Shown here: piece by piece, positions 16,474 through 25,323 of the stretch
Numbering within the stretch: position 1 is the stretch's first letter
Layout: every line of letters begins with the position of its first letter
Assembly (NCBI RefSeq): GCF_900115715.1
Contig: NZ_FOXM01000002.1
Coordinates: 310,001 to 374,000 of the forward strand
Direction of reading: 5' to 3'
DNA from: Geopseudomonas sagittaria
Lineage (GTDB): Bacteria > Pseudomonadota > Gammaproteobacteria > Pseudomonadales > Pseudomonadaceae
DNA length: 64,000 nucleotides
Made by a program: the position numbers and the translations under genes
Notes under the pieces: generated by a model
Databases searched by the model: none
Told to the model about the DNA's origin: nothing
The model's input: the letters and a program-made list of their open reading frames with translations, nothing else

Positions 16474-17643
16474 TCACTGGTCGCGCGCCGCCTTGGCGTG
16501 GTCGGCAAACTCGCTGAACACACCGTCCACTCCCAACTGGTAGAACAGCCGGTATTCGGCCAGGGGATCGCCCTGGAAGTCGGACGCCAGGCGTTTGGCT
16601 TCGCTGCGGAAGGTGTAGGGGTGCACGAACAGGCCGGCGGCGTGGGCGTTGCTGACCACGTCGGTGGGCGCCAGCATCTCCCGGTCGCGCTCGTCGAACT
16701 GGCCGTCGCTGTTGAGGTCGTCCGGCTGGCCGTCCCGGTCGTCATCCAGCAGCCGTGAGGGAATCAGGTAGGGCTTCCATGGACCGATGCCGTCGGCGTA
16801 GGTCGCTATTTCCTTGAGTCCCTCCGGGGTCAGCAGGCTGGCGAAGGTGCGCGGATCGCCAACCACGGCAAAGTCGTAGGGCTTGTCGAAGGGCGCGGCC
16901 AGCTGGATGCGGCCATCGGCATCGATGTCGCTGGCGTCGACCAGCTGGACCAGGCGCAGCTGGGTCTTGCCGCGCAGGTACTTGAGGTTGGCCACCTCGA
17001 ACGACTGCAGGATCACCGGCGAATCCCGGCGCGTGTAGCCGTAGCGGGCCAGGGTGTCGAGCAGGCGATCCTCGAGCTTGAGCCCAAGGCCGGTGTGATA
17101 GGTGGGATGCTTGGTCTCCACATATACGCCGATGCTGCGCCCGACGCGTGCCCCCTCGCTTTTGGCCAGGTCAAGCACCTCCTCGAAGGTGGGAATCGGG
17201 AACCGGCCGTTGTAGGACTGATCGCGGTCGGGGAACGGCTGGATGGCGCGCAGGGTCTTGAGTTCGGCGAGGGTGAAGTCGGTGACGAACCAGCCTTCCT
17301 CCGCGACGCCATCGACCGTCCGCCGAGTCTTGCGGCTGGCGAACTCGGGGCGATCTTTCACGTCGGTGGTGGCGGTGATGTTCGGCTCATGGCGCGCGAC
17401 CAGCACACCGTCCCTGGTGGCCACCAGGTCGGGCTCGATGAAGTCGGCGCCCAGCTCGATGGCTTTGCGGTAGCCCTCCAGCGTGTGATCCGGCAGGTAG
17501 CCGGCGGCGCCGCGGTGGCCGATCACCAAGGGCTTGGCGCCATCCAGCGTGGGGTATTTCACCCCCGCGCCACCGGCGCAGGCGCTCAGCAGCAGCGTGG
17601 AGCCCAGGGCCAGCATCAGCGCACTTGCAGCGGGTTGGGGCAT
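16474..17643 (-). CDS. Glycerophosphodiester phosphodiesterase, lipoprotein (GlpQ-like)
   Basis: 389 residues with a lipoprotein signal peptide (lipobox LLSACAG, Cys21), so periplasmic or outer-membrane anchored. The catalytic barrel shows [15 protein letters not shown] (active-site His and Arg), then IEPDLV (metal ligands) and ARHEP (second His) within about residues 42-95, the canonical GDPD order. It hydrolyses glycerophosphodiesters to glycerol-3-phosphate and an alcohol. An insertion rich in Asp ([21 protein letters not shown]) near residue 310 resembles a calcium-binding loop, as in GlpQ. The ATG follows GAGGTGAG. Confidence 0.9.
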   Translation of the reverse strand: MPQPAASALMLALGSTLLLSACAGGAGVKYPTLDGAKPLVIGHRGAAGYLPDHTLEGYRKAIELGADFIEPDLVATRDGVLVARHEPNITATTDVKDRPEFASRKTRRTVDGVAEEGWFVTDFTLAELKTLRAIQPFPDRDQSYNGRFPIPTFEEVLDLAKSEGARVGRSIGVYVETKHPTYHTGLGLKLEDRLLDTLARYGYTRRDSPVILQSFEVANLKYLRGKTQLRLVQLVDASDIDADGRIQLAAPFDKPYDFAVVGDPRTFASLLTPEGLKEIATYADGIGPWKPYLIPSRLLDDDRDGQPDDLNSDGQFDERDREMLAPTDVVSNAHAAGLFVHPYTFRSEAKRLASDFQGDPLAEYRLFYQLGVDGVFSEFADHAKAARDQ

Positions 17644-17720
17644 GACTCACCTCGGCAGTGGTTGCAGCGTCACTCCAAGGCTAGCGCTCTGCCACCAGTC
17701 TGCCGGGATGTTGCGCCGAT

Positions 17721-18599
17721 TCAGTACGCCATCTGCCCGTCGATGCAGGTCACTGCCATGCCGCCGACCCGGATGCGCGCGTCGTCGATGGCGATGCGCA
17801 GCAGCCCGGCTCGACCGATGGCGGCGCCCTGCGCGGCGAGGTACTGGCTGCCGAAGTGCGCGGTCTGCCCGCTGTCGCGGATGAAGGCGGCGACGCAGCC
17901 GTTGCCGCTGCCGCACACCGGGTCCTCGTCGATGCCGCAGGCCGGGGCGAAGGAGCGCACCTCGATGCCTGCCGGCTGGCCGGCGGGGTAGGCGCCGAAG
18001 ATGGTCACACCGGTTTCCTGCGGCTCCTGCTCGATCAGCTTCATGCGCGCCATGTCCGGCTGGCAGGCCAGCACCGCCGCGGCGCTGTCCAGCTGGGCGA
18101 CGATCCAGCGCGCGCCGACGTCGATCAGCCGCGGCCGGGCTTCGCGGGACACGGCGCAGCCGAGGATGGCTTCCAGCTCGTCGACCTCGGCGTCGTCCAG
18201 CGCGGTGATCGCCGGCTGCGGCAGGTCGAAGGTGATCCAGCGTTCGCCGTCGCCATCCCGGCTCACCTCCAGCTGCACCAGCCCTGCCGCGCACTCCTGC
18301 ACCAGCCGGCCGTCGCGCGGGACGATCAGCCCGGCCTCCAGCAGCGCATGAGCGGTGCCGATGGTCGGGTGGCCGGCGAACGGCAGCTCGGAGGCAGGGG
18401 TGAAGATCCGCACCCGGTAGTCGGCCGCGGCGCTGGTCGCCGGCAGCACGAAGGTGGTTTCAGACAGGTTGGTCCAGTGGGCGATCTGCTGCATCTGCGT
18501 GCTGCTCAGGCCCTCGGCCTGCAGCACCACGGCAACCGGATTGCCCTTGAACGGGGTCTTGGTGAACACGTCGACTTGCTTGAAGGGAACGGTGAGCAT
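17721..18599 (-). CDS. PhzF-family isomerase-like protein
   Basis: 292 residues of the PhzF/diaminopimelate-epimerase fold. Motifs are VDVFTKTPFKGNPVAVV at the N-terminus, SETTFV (the glutamate that acts as acid/base in PhzF), FAGHPTIGTAH and DEDPVCGSGNGC. PhzF proper isomerises dihydro-3-hydroxyanthranilate in phenazine synthesis, but no other phenazine gene is nearby, so this is a general family member of unknown substrate. The start is the ATG with AGAGAG upstream; a 31-residue extension lacks family similarity. Divergent from the DUF3775 gene, with direct repeats in the shared upstream region. Confidence 0.85.
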   Translation of the reverse strand: MLTVPFKQVDVFTKTPFKGNPVAVVLQAEGLSSTQMQQIAHWTNLSETTFVLPATSAAADYRVRIFTPASELPFAGHPTIGTAHALLEAGLIVPRDGRLVQECAAGLVQLEVSRDGDGERWITFDLPQPAITALDDAEVDELEAILGCAVSREARPRLIDVGARWIVAQLDSAAAVLACQPDMARMKLIEQEPQETGVTIFGAYPAGQPAGIEVRSFAPACGIDEDPVCGSGNGCVAAFIRDSGQTAHFGSQYLAAQGAAIGRAGLLRIAIDDARIRVGGMAVTCIDGQMAY

Positions 18600-18921
18600 C
18601 GCGATCTCTCTGGCGGATTGGATTCTGGCACTCAGCCTAGGCGGCCGGAATTGATGGGTACAGGTACACGGAATCAATAAATCAATGGGCACAATTTGGG
18701 CTGATCCGTCGCCCGAGCTGCCAGGCGGTGCGGGACCGGCAGATCGCCGAAATTGTGCCGGTCGAAGGCGCCGAACAGCCGGGTGGGCGTGCCTGGTGCT
18801 GCGTCATGGAGCATGGGCTGTGTCCCGGTGGCTGTCGCTCATCTGCTCATCAAGCCCCAGTCAGGCAAGTTGCGCAATCCGGCCCATACTTGAAAGCTGA
18901 CCTGCCAAGAGGAGCACGAGA
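18600..18921. promoter_or_regulatory. Divergent promoter region with ATGGG(T/C)ACA direct repeats
   Basis: The 322-base gap separates phzF-like (minus) and DUF3775 (plus) genes. ATGGGTACA at 18654-18662 and ATGGGCACA at 18685-18693 form a direct repeat with 31-base period, about three helical turns, in an AT-richer pocket 55-95 bases upstream of the PhzF-like start. Such repeats resemble binding sites of PLP-dependent MocR-type regulators, but no such gene is present here. The rest of the gap shows nothing I recognise. Confidence 0.35.
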
Positions 18922-19305
18922 ATGATCAGCGTCAGTTCGGAAACAATTTCCCGGCTCATGGCATTAGCTCGCACCTTCCACGCCAAGGAAGGGGTCGTTA
19001 TCCCCCAGGAGCCCAACAGCCCGAGCGACGACTGGGCGCTGCAGGCGCTGGCCGATCATGAGGATGACGAGTATTACAGCGAGTTCGAGTCGATCATCGA
19101 CGACCTGGAGCCGGACCAGCAGCAGGAGGTGGTCGCGCTGATGTGGCTGGGCCGCGGCGATGGGACGCTGGAGGAGTGGGACGAGTTGCTCAAGCAGGCC
19201 GGCGAGCAGTGGAACACGCGCACCGCCGACTACCTGATCGCTCACCCGTTTCTGGCGGAATATTTGAGGGAAGGGCTGGATTTGCAGGGGTATGAGGGCG
19301 ATTGA
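18922..19305 (+). CDS. DUF3775 domain protein
   Basis: Small acidic cytoplasmic protein of 127 residues with no signal peptide or membrane segment. It matches the pattern of DUF3775 (LxxLAxxFHAKE-like start, the central ALMWLGRGD box, and AHPFLAEYLREGL near the end). Function is unknown for the family. The ATG is preceded by GGAG at eight bases. It stands alone: PhzF-like is divergent and the GGDEF gene is convergent. Confidence 0.75.
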   Translation: MISVSSETISRLMALARTFHAKEGVVIPQEPNSPSDDWALQALADHEDDEYYSEFESIIDDLEPDQQQEVVALMWLGRGDGTLEEWDELLKQAGEQWNTRTADYLIAHPFLAEYLREGLDLQGYEGD

Positions 19306-19418
19306 ACCTTGCACGTCAGCTTGTGCAGTGGCCGGAGTCGTCCAGCCGCAGCTGTGTTGGTGCATGGGGCTTTTGATCTTGCCCAAGCCCTGGGGAAAGC
19401 GGCTGGCTCCTGGTGCCG

Positions 19419-20753
19419 CTAGGCACAGCACACCAGGTTACGGCCCTCCTTCTTTGCCCGGTAGAGGGCCTTGTCCGCGCGGTTGATCAGGCCGGCCAGG
19501 GTTTCGTTGTCCTGTATCTGGGCCACGCCGATGGACAGGGTGATCCGGCCTACTTCCGGCTGCTGTGCCCTCTCCACGCTGCTGCGGATGCATTCTGCCT
19601 GTTTCTGCGCAGCCGACAGCTCGCAGTAGGGCAGCACGATCAGGAATTCCTCGCCGCCCCAGCGTGCCACGCTGTCGGTGGCGCGGACGCTGGAACGCAG
19701 CAGGCCGGAGATATTCTTGAGCACGGCATCGCCCGCCGGGTGCCCCCAGGTATCGTTGATGGCCTTGAAATGGTCGACGTCGGCCAGCAGCACGCAGAAG
19801 GACCGGCAACCCTCATGGCTCGCCAGGTAGGCCTTCTCGAGTTCCAGCTCGCCCGAGCGTCTGTTCAGCAGCCCGGTCAGACCGTCGAGCATGGCCTGCT
19901 TGCGCAGCTCCTGTTCGACCCGGATCCGGGTGGTCAGGTCCTTGACGATGCTGACGAAGTGGGTCACCACGCCATGGCGGTCATGCACGGGGGTGATGGT
20001 CTCTTCGCAGTGGATGAGGTGGCCGTCCTTGTGTCGATTGGCCAGCGTGGCGCGAAAGGTCTGGCCGGAGCGCAGGCTGTGCCACAGGCGCTGGTAGAAG
20101 GGCTGCCCCTGTTCGCCCGACTTGAGGATGGTCGGGGTGCTGCCCAGGGCCTCGGCGCTGCTGTAGCCGGTGACCAGCTCGAAGCCATGGTTGGCGTACT
20201 CGATCACGCCTTCCGGGCTGGTGATGAAGATCGCATCCTGCGCCACGTTGAGTGCGTTGGCGAGCAGTTGCGCCGAGTGTTGGGCGGCGATCAGGTCGCC
20301 GATGTCCTGTTGTGTCGAGACGAAATGGGTGATGGCGCCGGCCTCGTTGCGTACCGGCGAGATGTTCCATTCGACCGTGTAGGGAGAACCATCCTTGCGG
20401 TAGTTGATGGTCGAGCCTTGGAAGTGGCGACCATCGTGCAGACATGCGCTCATCTCCTTGAGCACCTTCGGGCTGGTCAGCGGCCCCTGCAACAGGCGTG
20501 GTGTCCTGCCGATCAACTCCTCGGCGTGGTAGCCCGTCATGCGGCAGAACGCCGGATTGGCATACAGGATCCGTGGCCCGTGTGGGCCGGGCTCGGCATC
20601 GGTCAGCAATACGGCATTGAATGACTGCTCGATCGCCAGCCGAAACAGCGGAGACAGTGCAGCGCTGTCGGGGTTTGTCGTGGCGGTGGAGTGCCTGTCG
20701 TCGAGCGCCTGTGCAGCGGCTTCTACTGGCAGGAGGCTGGCCGGGGTGTTCAT
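19419..20753 (-). CDS. PAS-PAS-GGDEF diguanylate cyclase
   Basis: 444 residues, apparently cytosolic. Two PAS/PAC sensor domains (about residues 35-150 and 165-275) precede a GGDEF domain (about 285-440). The GGDEF signature is GGEEF, and an RxxD inhibitory (I) site (RATD) lies five residues before it, so an active, product-inhibited cyclase making c-di-GMP is expected. The first PAS resembles LOV domains (GRTPRLLQG) but lacks the flavin-binding cysteine. A perfect sigma-28 promoter lies about 125-150 bases upstream, placing it in the flagellar regulon. It probably tunes motility versus attachment; the ligand is unknown. Confidence 0.9.
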   Translation of the reverse strand: MNTPASLLPVEAAAQALDDRHSTATTNPDSAALSPLFRLAIEQSFNAVLLTDAEPGPHGPRILYANPAFCRMTGYHAEELIGRTPRLLQGPLTSPKVLKEMSACLHDGRHFQGSTINYRKDGSPYTVEWNISPVRNEAGAITHFVSTQQDIGDLIAAQHSAQLLANALNVAQDAIFITSPEGVIEYANHGFELVTGYSSAEALGSTPTILKSGEQGQPFYQRLWHSLRSGQTFRATLANRHKDGHLIHCEETITPVHDRHGVVTHFVSIVKDLTTRIRVEQELRKQAMLDGLTGLLNRRSGELELEKAYLASHEGCRSFCVLLADVDHFKAINDTWGHPAGDAVLKNISGLLRSSVRATDSVARWGGEEFLIVLPYCELSAAQKQAECIRSSVERAQQPEVGRITLSIGVAQIQDNETLAGLINRADKALYRAKKEGRNLVCCA

Positions 20754-20876
20754 GCGTGTCGATTACCGTTGGGAGCCAGATGCTGAACTCGATACGGGCG
20801 GTGCGCTCGTTCTCCTGGCGGGGTGAGAACGAGCGGGGTGCGCGCCGGTGTCACTGAGTTCTTGCTGTTGCTCCCC

Positions 20877-20903
20877 TTATCGGCGCTGGGGCGGATAACT
20901 TGA
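20877..20903 (-). promoter_or_regulatory. Sigma-28 (FliA) promoter of the PAS-GGDEF gene
   Basis: Read on the minus strand: TCAAG (20903-20899), 14 bases, then GCCGATAA (20884-20877), the full FliA consensus at ideal spacing. Transcription should start near 20870, leaving a leader of about 115 bases. Confidence 0.85.
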
Positions 20904-20971
20904 AGTGCGAATGCGGCGCGCTGTACCTGTCCCGGCTGGGCGCACGACTGCGCAGGCGGGCCGGCGGAGGC

Positions 20972-22621
20972 TCAGCAGGTCGCCCACAGCGCGGCGCCGG
21001 CTGGCTGGGCGGTGTCGCGGGTGGTGGTGTACTGCTGTTCGAGCGCTGGCCAGGCCTCGTGCGGGGTGGTGTCGGTGGTCTTGAAGGTGGCGACCAGCTC
21101 CTTCATCCGTCCAGCCTGGTTTTCCAGGGCGGCGACGGCGGCGCGGGACTGTTCGACCAGGGTGGCGTTCTGCTGGGTGGTGCTGTCCAGCTGGTTGATC
21201 GCGCTATTGATCTGGCCGATGCCGGCGCTTTGCTCGCGGGTGGCGCTGGCGATCTCCTGCATCAGCGTGGAGAGCTGGCCGATCGAGGCCACGGTTTCGC
21301 GGATGGTCTGGCCGCTGTGTTCGGCCTGGCGCACGCCGTGGTTGATTTTGCTGCCGGTTTCCTCGATGAGGGTGCGTATCTCGTTGGCCGAGGCGGCGCT
21401 GCGGCTGGCCAGCATGCGTACCTCTGCGGCAACCACGGCAAAGCCGCGGCCCTGATCGCCGGCGCGGGCCGCCTCGACCGAGGCGTTGAGGGCGAGGATG
21501 TTGGTCTGGAAGGCGATCGAGTCGATGACGGTGATGATGTCGTTGATCTTCTGCGAGCTGGCGGCAATTTCCTGCATCAGCTGGATGCTCTGCTCGACGT
21601 CCCGGCCGCCGCTCTCGGCGGTGCGCGCCGCGGCGGCGGCCAGGCGATTGGCCTGCTCGGTGGACTCGCTGTTCTGCTGCACCAGGGCGGTGATCTGCTC
21701 CATGCTGGAGGCCGTCTGCTGCAGGGCGGCAACCTGCTCGTCGGTGCGCGCGGACAGCTCCTGGCTGCCGAGGAAGACCTCGTGGGCGCCGGTGAATACC
21801 TGCTCGCTGCTGTCGTGCAGCGAACTCACCAGGGCAGACAGTTTCTGGTTGGTTTCGCTCATGGCCTCGAGCAGCAGGCCCGTTTCGTCGTGGGGATTGC
21901 CGAAGATGGCCTGGGTCAGATCGCCATCGGCGACGCGGCGGGTCGCTACCAGTGCGCTGTGCAGCGGAACCGCAATGCTGCGGGTGATGCGCACCGCCAT
22001 GATTGCGGCAATCAGCAGGGCCAGGGCGGAGAATGCCAGCAGGCCGATCAGGGCGTTGCGGTGTTGTCGGGCGATCTGTTCGCCCGCGTTGGCCATCCGC
22101 TGGAGGGATGCCTGGTCGATGCTTGCCGCCAGTTGGTCCAGCTGTTGGATCTCGTCATTGAATTGGCCGAAAACCATGTCGGCAATCGACGGGTCGCTGA
22201 TCTCGCCGGCGTCGATGCGCACGAATACCGTGCTGAAGCCGTTCTTGTAGGCGTCGAGCAAGGTGGCAGATTGCAGGTACAGCCCGCGCAGTTCGGCATC
22301 GGGTGCCAGCGCGGCGCCCGCGTCGAGCGTGTCTTGCAGCGCCTGTTGGCTGACATCCCAGTGCTGCTTGTGGGTCCGTACGGCTTGCGGATTGTTGACG
22401 TTGAGGAAGATGTTCTTCTCGGCACGGCGTCCCTCGAGGGACAGGCGGCGCACTTCGGCGGCATTGTGCGAGAGGTTGACGTCAACCTGGAGGATTTGGT
22501 CGGCGGTCCGTTTCTGTACGGCGAGACCCTGCAGTCCAACGCCCGTGGCGGCAGCGAGCAGCAGTGCAATGGAGCCAAAGGCAACGCCCAGGCGGGCACC
22601 AATTTTCAGGCGGGATAGCAT
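20972..22621 (-). CDS. Methyl-accepting chemotaxis protein (4HB-type ligand domain)
   Basis: Chemoreceptor of 549 residues. A first membrane helix (about 10-31) is followed by a helical periplasmic domain of some 160 residues of the four-helix-bundle type, and a second helix at about 190-211. A HAMP domain and the signalling domain follow, with the invariant hairpin tip [20 protein letters not shown]. There is no C-terminal CheR-docking pentapeptide. I use the ATG at 22621 because [12 protein letters not shown] is the usual receptor beginning; a GTG at 22633 is possible. It follows flgN on the same strand after 116 bases and has no FliA promoter of its own, so it may be read from the flgM promoter. 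Confidence 0.9.
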   Translation of the reverse strand: MLSRLKIGARLGVAFGSIALLLAAATGVGLQGLAVQKRTADQILQVDVNLSHNAAEVRRLSLEGRRAEKNIFLNVNNPQAVRTHKQHWDVSQQALQDTLDAGAALAPDAELRGLYLQSATLLDAYKNGFSTVFVRIDAGEISDPSIADMVFGQFNDEIQQLDQLAASIDQASLQRMANAGEQIARQHRNALIGLLAFSALALLIAAIMAVRITRSIAVPLHSALVATRRVADGDLTQAIFGNPHDETGLLLEAMSETNQKLSALVSSLHDSSEQVFTGAHEVFLGSQELSARTDEQVAALQQTASSMEQITALVQQNSESTEQANRLAAAAARTAESGGRDVEQSIQLMQEIAASSQKINDIITVIDSIAFQTNILALNASVEAARAGDQGRGFAVVAAEVRMLASRSAASANEIRTLIEETGSKINHGVRQAEHSGQTIRETVASIGQLSTLMQEIASATREQSAGIGQINSAINQLDSTTQQNATLVEQSRAAVAALENQAGRMKELVATFKTTDTTPHEAWPALEQQYTTTRDTAQPAGAALWATC

Positions 22622-22737
22622 TCGGAGGTCCACAAGCGATCAAGTGATGGCGTCTTGATATCATGTGGTTGTTGCGGTTTGGTGACGGCGCCGGGCCGGC
22701 AGAGGCTCTGCAATGGGCTACTAGCGGATTTCTGCGC

Positions 22738-23190
22738 TCAGGCCCGCGAGTCGATACTGGCCAGGCTGCCCCGGCGGGCCTGGCCGTCACTGCCGTAGAG
22801 ACCTTGTCCGGCCGCTTCGTGGAGAAAGTTCAGCATGCGCTGGTTGTGTTCCAGGCGGGTGCGAACACTCTCGCCGTTCAAGCGGTTGAGCATCTGGGCG
22901 CGGCTGGCCTGTTCGAGCAGTTGCTGCCAGGTTGCCAGGCAGCCGGCCTCGGCGGCTGCGCGTTCGGCCCCCATGCGGTCATCGCCGTAGCCGAGCCGGC
23001 TCTGCGCGTACTGGCGCTGGCTTTCCATCTGCGCGATGTCGCCCAGCAGGGCCTGCTTGCGCGCCGCCAGCTCGCTCAGCTGCGAGCCGTCGACCTTGCC
23101 TGCGGCGAGCAGCCGGGCTTCGTCTTCGAGCAGCAGAATGAACTGCGCCACGCAGGTGGATTGGCGGGCAAGGTGTTTGGCCAGGCTCAT
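22738..23190 (-). CDS. flgN: Flagellar export chaperone FlgN
   Basis: 150-residue, mostly alpha-helical protein. FlgN binds the hook-filament junction proteins FlgK and FlgL before export. The sequence has the family's heptad-rich N-terminal half and an ending of the kind FLHEAAGQGLYGSDGQ, common in FlgN. It lies 21 bases downstream of flgM in the standard flgA-flgM-flgN order and would be co-transcribed from the FliA promoter ahead of flgM. Confidence 0.88.
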   Translation of the reverse strand: MSLAKHLARQSTCVAQFILLLEDEARLLAAGKVDGSQLSELAARKQALLGDIAQMESQRQYAQSRLGYGDDRMGAERAAAEAGCLATWQQLLEQASRAQMLNRLNGESVRTRLEHNQRMLNFLHEAAGQGLYGSDGQARRGSLASIDSRA

Positions 23191-23211
23191 GCGGGCTCCG
23201 AGGCGGATGGA

Positions 23212-23493
23212 TCAGTCTTGACCGAGTTGTTCGCGCACGCTGGCGATCAGGCCGTCGGCGATACGCTCGGCGTTGATCTGCAGGCGCCCCTCGAGGATCG
23301 CCTGGCGAATTTCGGCCACACGCGTCGAGTCCACGTCCTGGCTCGCATTCCTGCTGGCGGCGGCGTTCAGGTGACTGACCGTCGATGACGATTCGGTCTG
23401 GGGTTTGGCCTGGCTGCGCTGGGGTCTGGCGCTGGCCTCTTTGCCTTCCGCCGCTGCCGGACGGGCGGGCGGATGAGAGCTGTCGATTTTCAC
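23212..23493 (-). CDS. flgM: Anti-sigma-28 factor FlgM
   Basis: 93-residue protein that holds FliA inactive until the hook is complete, when it is exported through the flagellar channel. The N-terminal half is disordered and rich in Ser, Pro, Ala and Gln. The C-terminal half is the FliA-binding region, with VDSTRVAEIRQAILEGRLQINAERIADGLI. I chose the GTG at 23493 with AGGGAG seven bases upstream; an upstream frame extension to 23526 overlaps the promoter -10 and is unlikely. It carries its own perfect FliA promoter, giving the feedback typical of FlgM. Confidence 0.92.
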   Translation of the reverse strand: MKIDSSHPPARPAAAEGKEASARPQRSQAKPQTESSSTVSHLNAAASRNASQDVDSTRVAEIRQAILEGRLQINAERIADGLIASVREQLGQD

Positions 23494-23525
23494 GGGATAT
23501 CTCCCTTGCGTGGGTTCTGACTTCA

Positions 23526-23552
23526 CTATCGGCCGCTGGCGGGCTGACTTGA
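23526..23552 (-). promoter_or_regulatory. Sigma-28 (FliA) promoter of flgMN
   Basis: Minus-strand TCAAG (23552-23548), 14 bases, GCCGATAG (23533-23526). The predicted start of transcription is near 23519, 26 bases before the flgM start codon. Confidence 0.85.
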
Positions 23553-23611
23553 GTCAATCGAGAAGCAGAAACGTGCGTCCGTTCGCAGATTATGCACGCC
23601 ACTGCCGGCGA

Positions 23612-24316
23612 CTAGAAATCGACGCTCAACAGGTTCCGACCGCTGACCCGGGCGCGGAGGATCTCGCCGCCCTCGCTGCGGATGCGAATCTCCTCGCCGA
23701 GTCCGCCATTGTCGAGGGCGGTGCCATCGCGGCTGGCGACGAAGCTGCCGGCGCGGGCCTCGACCCTGACCCGTGCCCCACGCGCGACCAGTGGCACGCT
23801 GCGCAGGGCGTTGCCGGGCAGCGGGCTGCCCATCGGCAGGGCCCGGCTGAGTTCGCTGCCGATCGCCTGCTCGGTAGCGAGAACGGCATTACGCGGCAGG
23901 CGACCGAGGTCGCCGTGGCGCAGCTCCAGCATCTCGGCGCTCAGCACCTCGCCGGCGGCCAGGGCGCGGCGGGTCACCGGATAGTCGGCGCTGATCGTCA
24001 CCGTGGCCTGCAGGTAGCGGCTCCCGGCGCCCTCGCAGCGCACGCCTACCGCCACCCGTCCGGGTACGCGCAGTTTCGGGTGCGGCAGGAAGGGCTGCGG
24101 ATCCGCGCAGGGCGGTAGCTGGGCGCTAGCTGGGTGGACCGCCACGTCGACCTGGCGGCCGGGGCCGGCGGCTTCACGGCTCAGCAGTTCGCGCACGCGG
24201 GCTTCCACAAGCTCCGCCTCGGCGGCCTGAGCGACAGGGGGGAGCGCCAGCAGGGCGATCAGGCTTGTCAGCAGGCAGCGCGGGGGGCGAAGCACTGCGC
24301 GGCGGTGACACGGCAT
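23612..24316 (-). CDS. flgA: Flagellar P-ring assembly chaperone FlgA
   Basis: 234 residues with a Sec signal peptide (cleavage near AQAAEA), so periplasmic. FlgA assists FlgI polymerisation around the rod. The SAF domain is visible in the middle (VTRRALAAGEVLSAEMLELRHGDL), followed by the conserved GSPLPGNALRSVPLVARGARVRV and a terminal beta-region ending RNLLSVDF. Divergent from flgB across 165 bases and upstream of flgM, as in enteric and betaproteobacterial clusters. Confidence 0.92.
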   Translation of the reverse strand: MPCHRRAVLRPPRCLLTSLIALLALPPVAQAAEAELVEARVRELLSREAAGPGRQVDVAVHPASAQLPPCADPQPFLPHPKLRVPGRVAVGVRCEGAGSRYLQATVTISADYPVTRRALAAGEVLSAEMLELRHGDLGRLPRNAVLATEQAIGSELSRALPMGSPLPGNALRSVPLVARGARVRVEARAGSFVASRDGTALDNGGLGEEIRIRSEGGEILRARVSGRNLLSVDF

Positions 24317-24481
24317 GGCGATGGCTCGGGGGATGTGCAGAGCAGAAATTCTAGGCCGGCCGGCTCACCGGCAAGGCTGAAATTGGCCGGTAAATACCGG
24401 CCTGTTCAGGCCTTTGCGTTGGCGGGGTGCCCCCTATTCTGTGCGCTGAATCACTTTCCCTTGTGCGCGGAGGTCGCCCGC
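24317..24481. promoter_or_regulatory. Divergent flgA / flgB control region with palindrome
   Basis: Contains the perfect inverted repeat GGCCGGTAAATACCGGCC (24385-24402, two-base centre) near the middle of the divergent gap. Its AAATACCG core resembles the AAATAGCG half of FlhDC boxes. No FliA-type -10 box and no sigma-54 -24/-12 pair is seen, so a direct FlhDC-activated class II promoter pair is the most natural reading (inference). Confidence 0.4.
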
Positions 24482-24898
24482 ATGATCGACAAGCTTGACG
24501 GTGCGTTGCGTATCCACCAGCTGGCGCTGGGGCTGCGTGCCGAGCGCCAGCAGGTGCTGGCCAACAACATTGCCAATGCCGACACGCCAAACTTCAAGGC
24601 GCGCGATTTCGATTTTGCCGCCGAACTGAGCAAGGCTGCCCAGGGTGGGCAACTGGCCGCCGGCAGTCACGGGCTGCGGACCACCGATGCGCGGCACCTT
24701 AATGCGCGGTTGGACAGCCTGGGCGCCGAGCGCGAGATGCTCTACCGCATCCCCGGTCAGCTGAGCATGGACGGCAATACGGTGGACATGGATCGCGAGC
24801 GCGGCGAATTCGCCGACAACGCGGTGCGCTACCAGACCAGCCTGACGCTGATGAACAGTCGTATCCAGGGGCTCAAGTCGGCCCTGCAGCCCGAGTAA
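24482..24898 (+). CDS. flgB: Flagellar proximal rod protein FlgB
   Basis: 138-residue rod subunit exported by the flagellar type III apparatus. It shows the rod/hook-family N-terminal signature QQVLANNIANADTPNFKARDFDF and a helical C-terminus beginning NAVRYQTSLTLMNSRI. The ATG follows CGGAGG. First gene of flgBCDEFGHIJ, divergent from flgA, six bases before flgC. Confidence 0.95.
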   Translation: MIDKLDGALRIHQLALGLRAERQQVLANNIANADTPNFKARDFDFAAELSKAAQGGQLAAGSHGLRTTDARHLNARLDSLGAEREMLYRIPGQLSMDGNTVDMDRERGEFADNAVRYQTSLTLMNSRIQGLKSALQPE

Positions 24899-24904
24899 TC
24901 CGTC

Positions 24905-25312
24905 ATGTCGATGTTCAACATCTTCAATATTTCCAGCTCCGCGCTGAGCGCGCAGTCGCAGCGCATGAACGTCACCGCCAGCAACCTGGCCAACGCCGAC
25001 AGCGTGACCGGGCCGGATGGCCAGGCCTACCGCGCCAAGCAGGTCATCTTCGAGGCCCAGGGCGGCGACAGCCAGGGTGTTGGCGGCGTGCGCGTGGCAC
25101 GGGTGATCGAGGACCCGGCGCCGATGCGTCTGGAGTACCGCCCCGGTCATCCGCTGGCGGACGAGCGCGGCTATGTGAGCATGCCCAACGTCGAGCCGGT
25201 CAACGAGATGGTCAACATGATCTCGGCCTCGCGCTCCTACCAGGCCAACGTCGAGGTGATGAGCACCAGCAAGCAGCTGATGCTCAAGACCCTGACCCTG
25301 GGCGACGGCTGA
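24905..25312 (+). CDS. flgC: Flagellar proximal rod protein FlgC
   Basis: 135-residue rod subunit, normal for the family. The N-terminal [22 protein letters not shown] and the C-terminal [22 protein letters not shown] motifs identify FlgC. It assembles distal to FlgB in the rod. Followed after 11 bases by the hook-cap gene. Confidence 0.95.
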   Translation: MSMFNIFNISSSALSAQSQRMNVTASNLANADSVTGPDGQAYRAKQVIFEAQGGDSQGVGGVRVARVIEDPAPMRLEYRPGHPLADERGYVSMPNVEPVNEMVNMISASRSYQANVEVMSTSKQLMLKTLTLGDG

Positions 25313-25323
25313 GGAGCACTGCC

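Noticed and set aside
17721-18599. Phenazine biosynthesis locus
   Set aside because: Only a PhzF-family member is present; no other phz gene lies nearby.
19419-20753. First PAS domain as a blue-light LOV sensor
   Set aside because: The flavin-bonding cysteine of the GRNCRFLQ motif is replaced (GRTPRLLQG).
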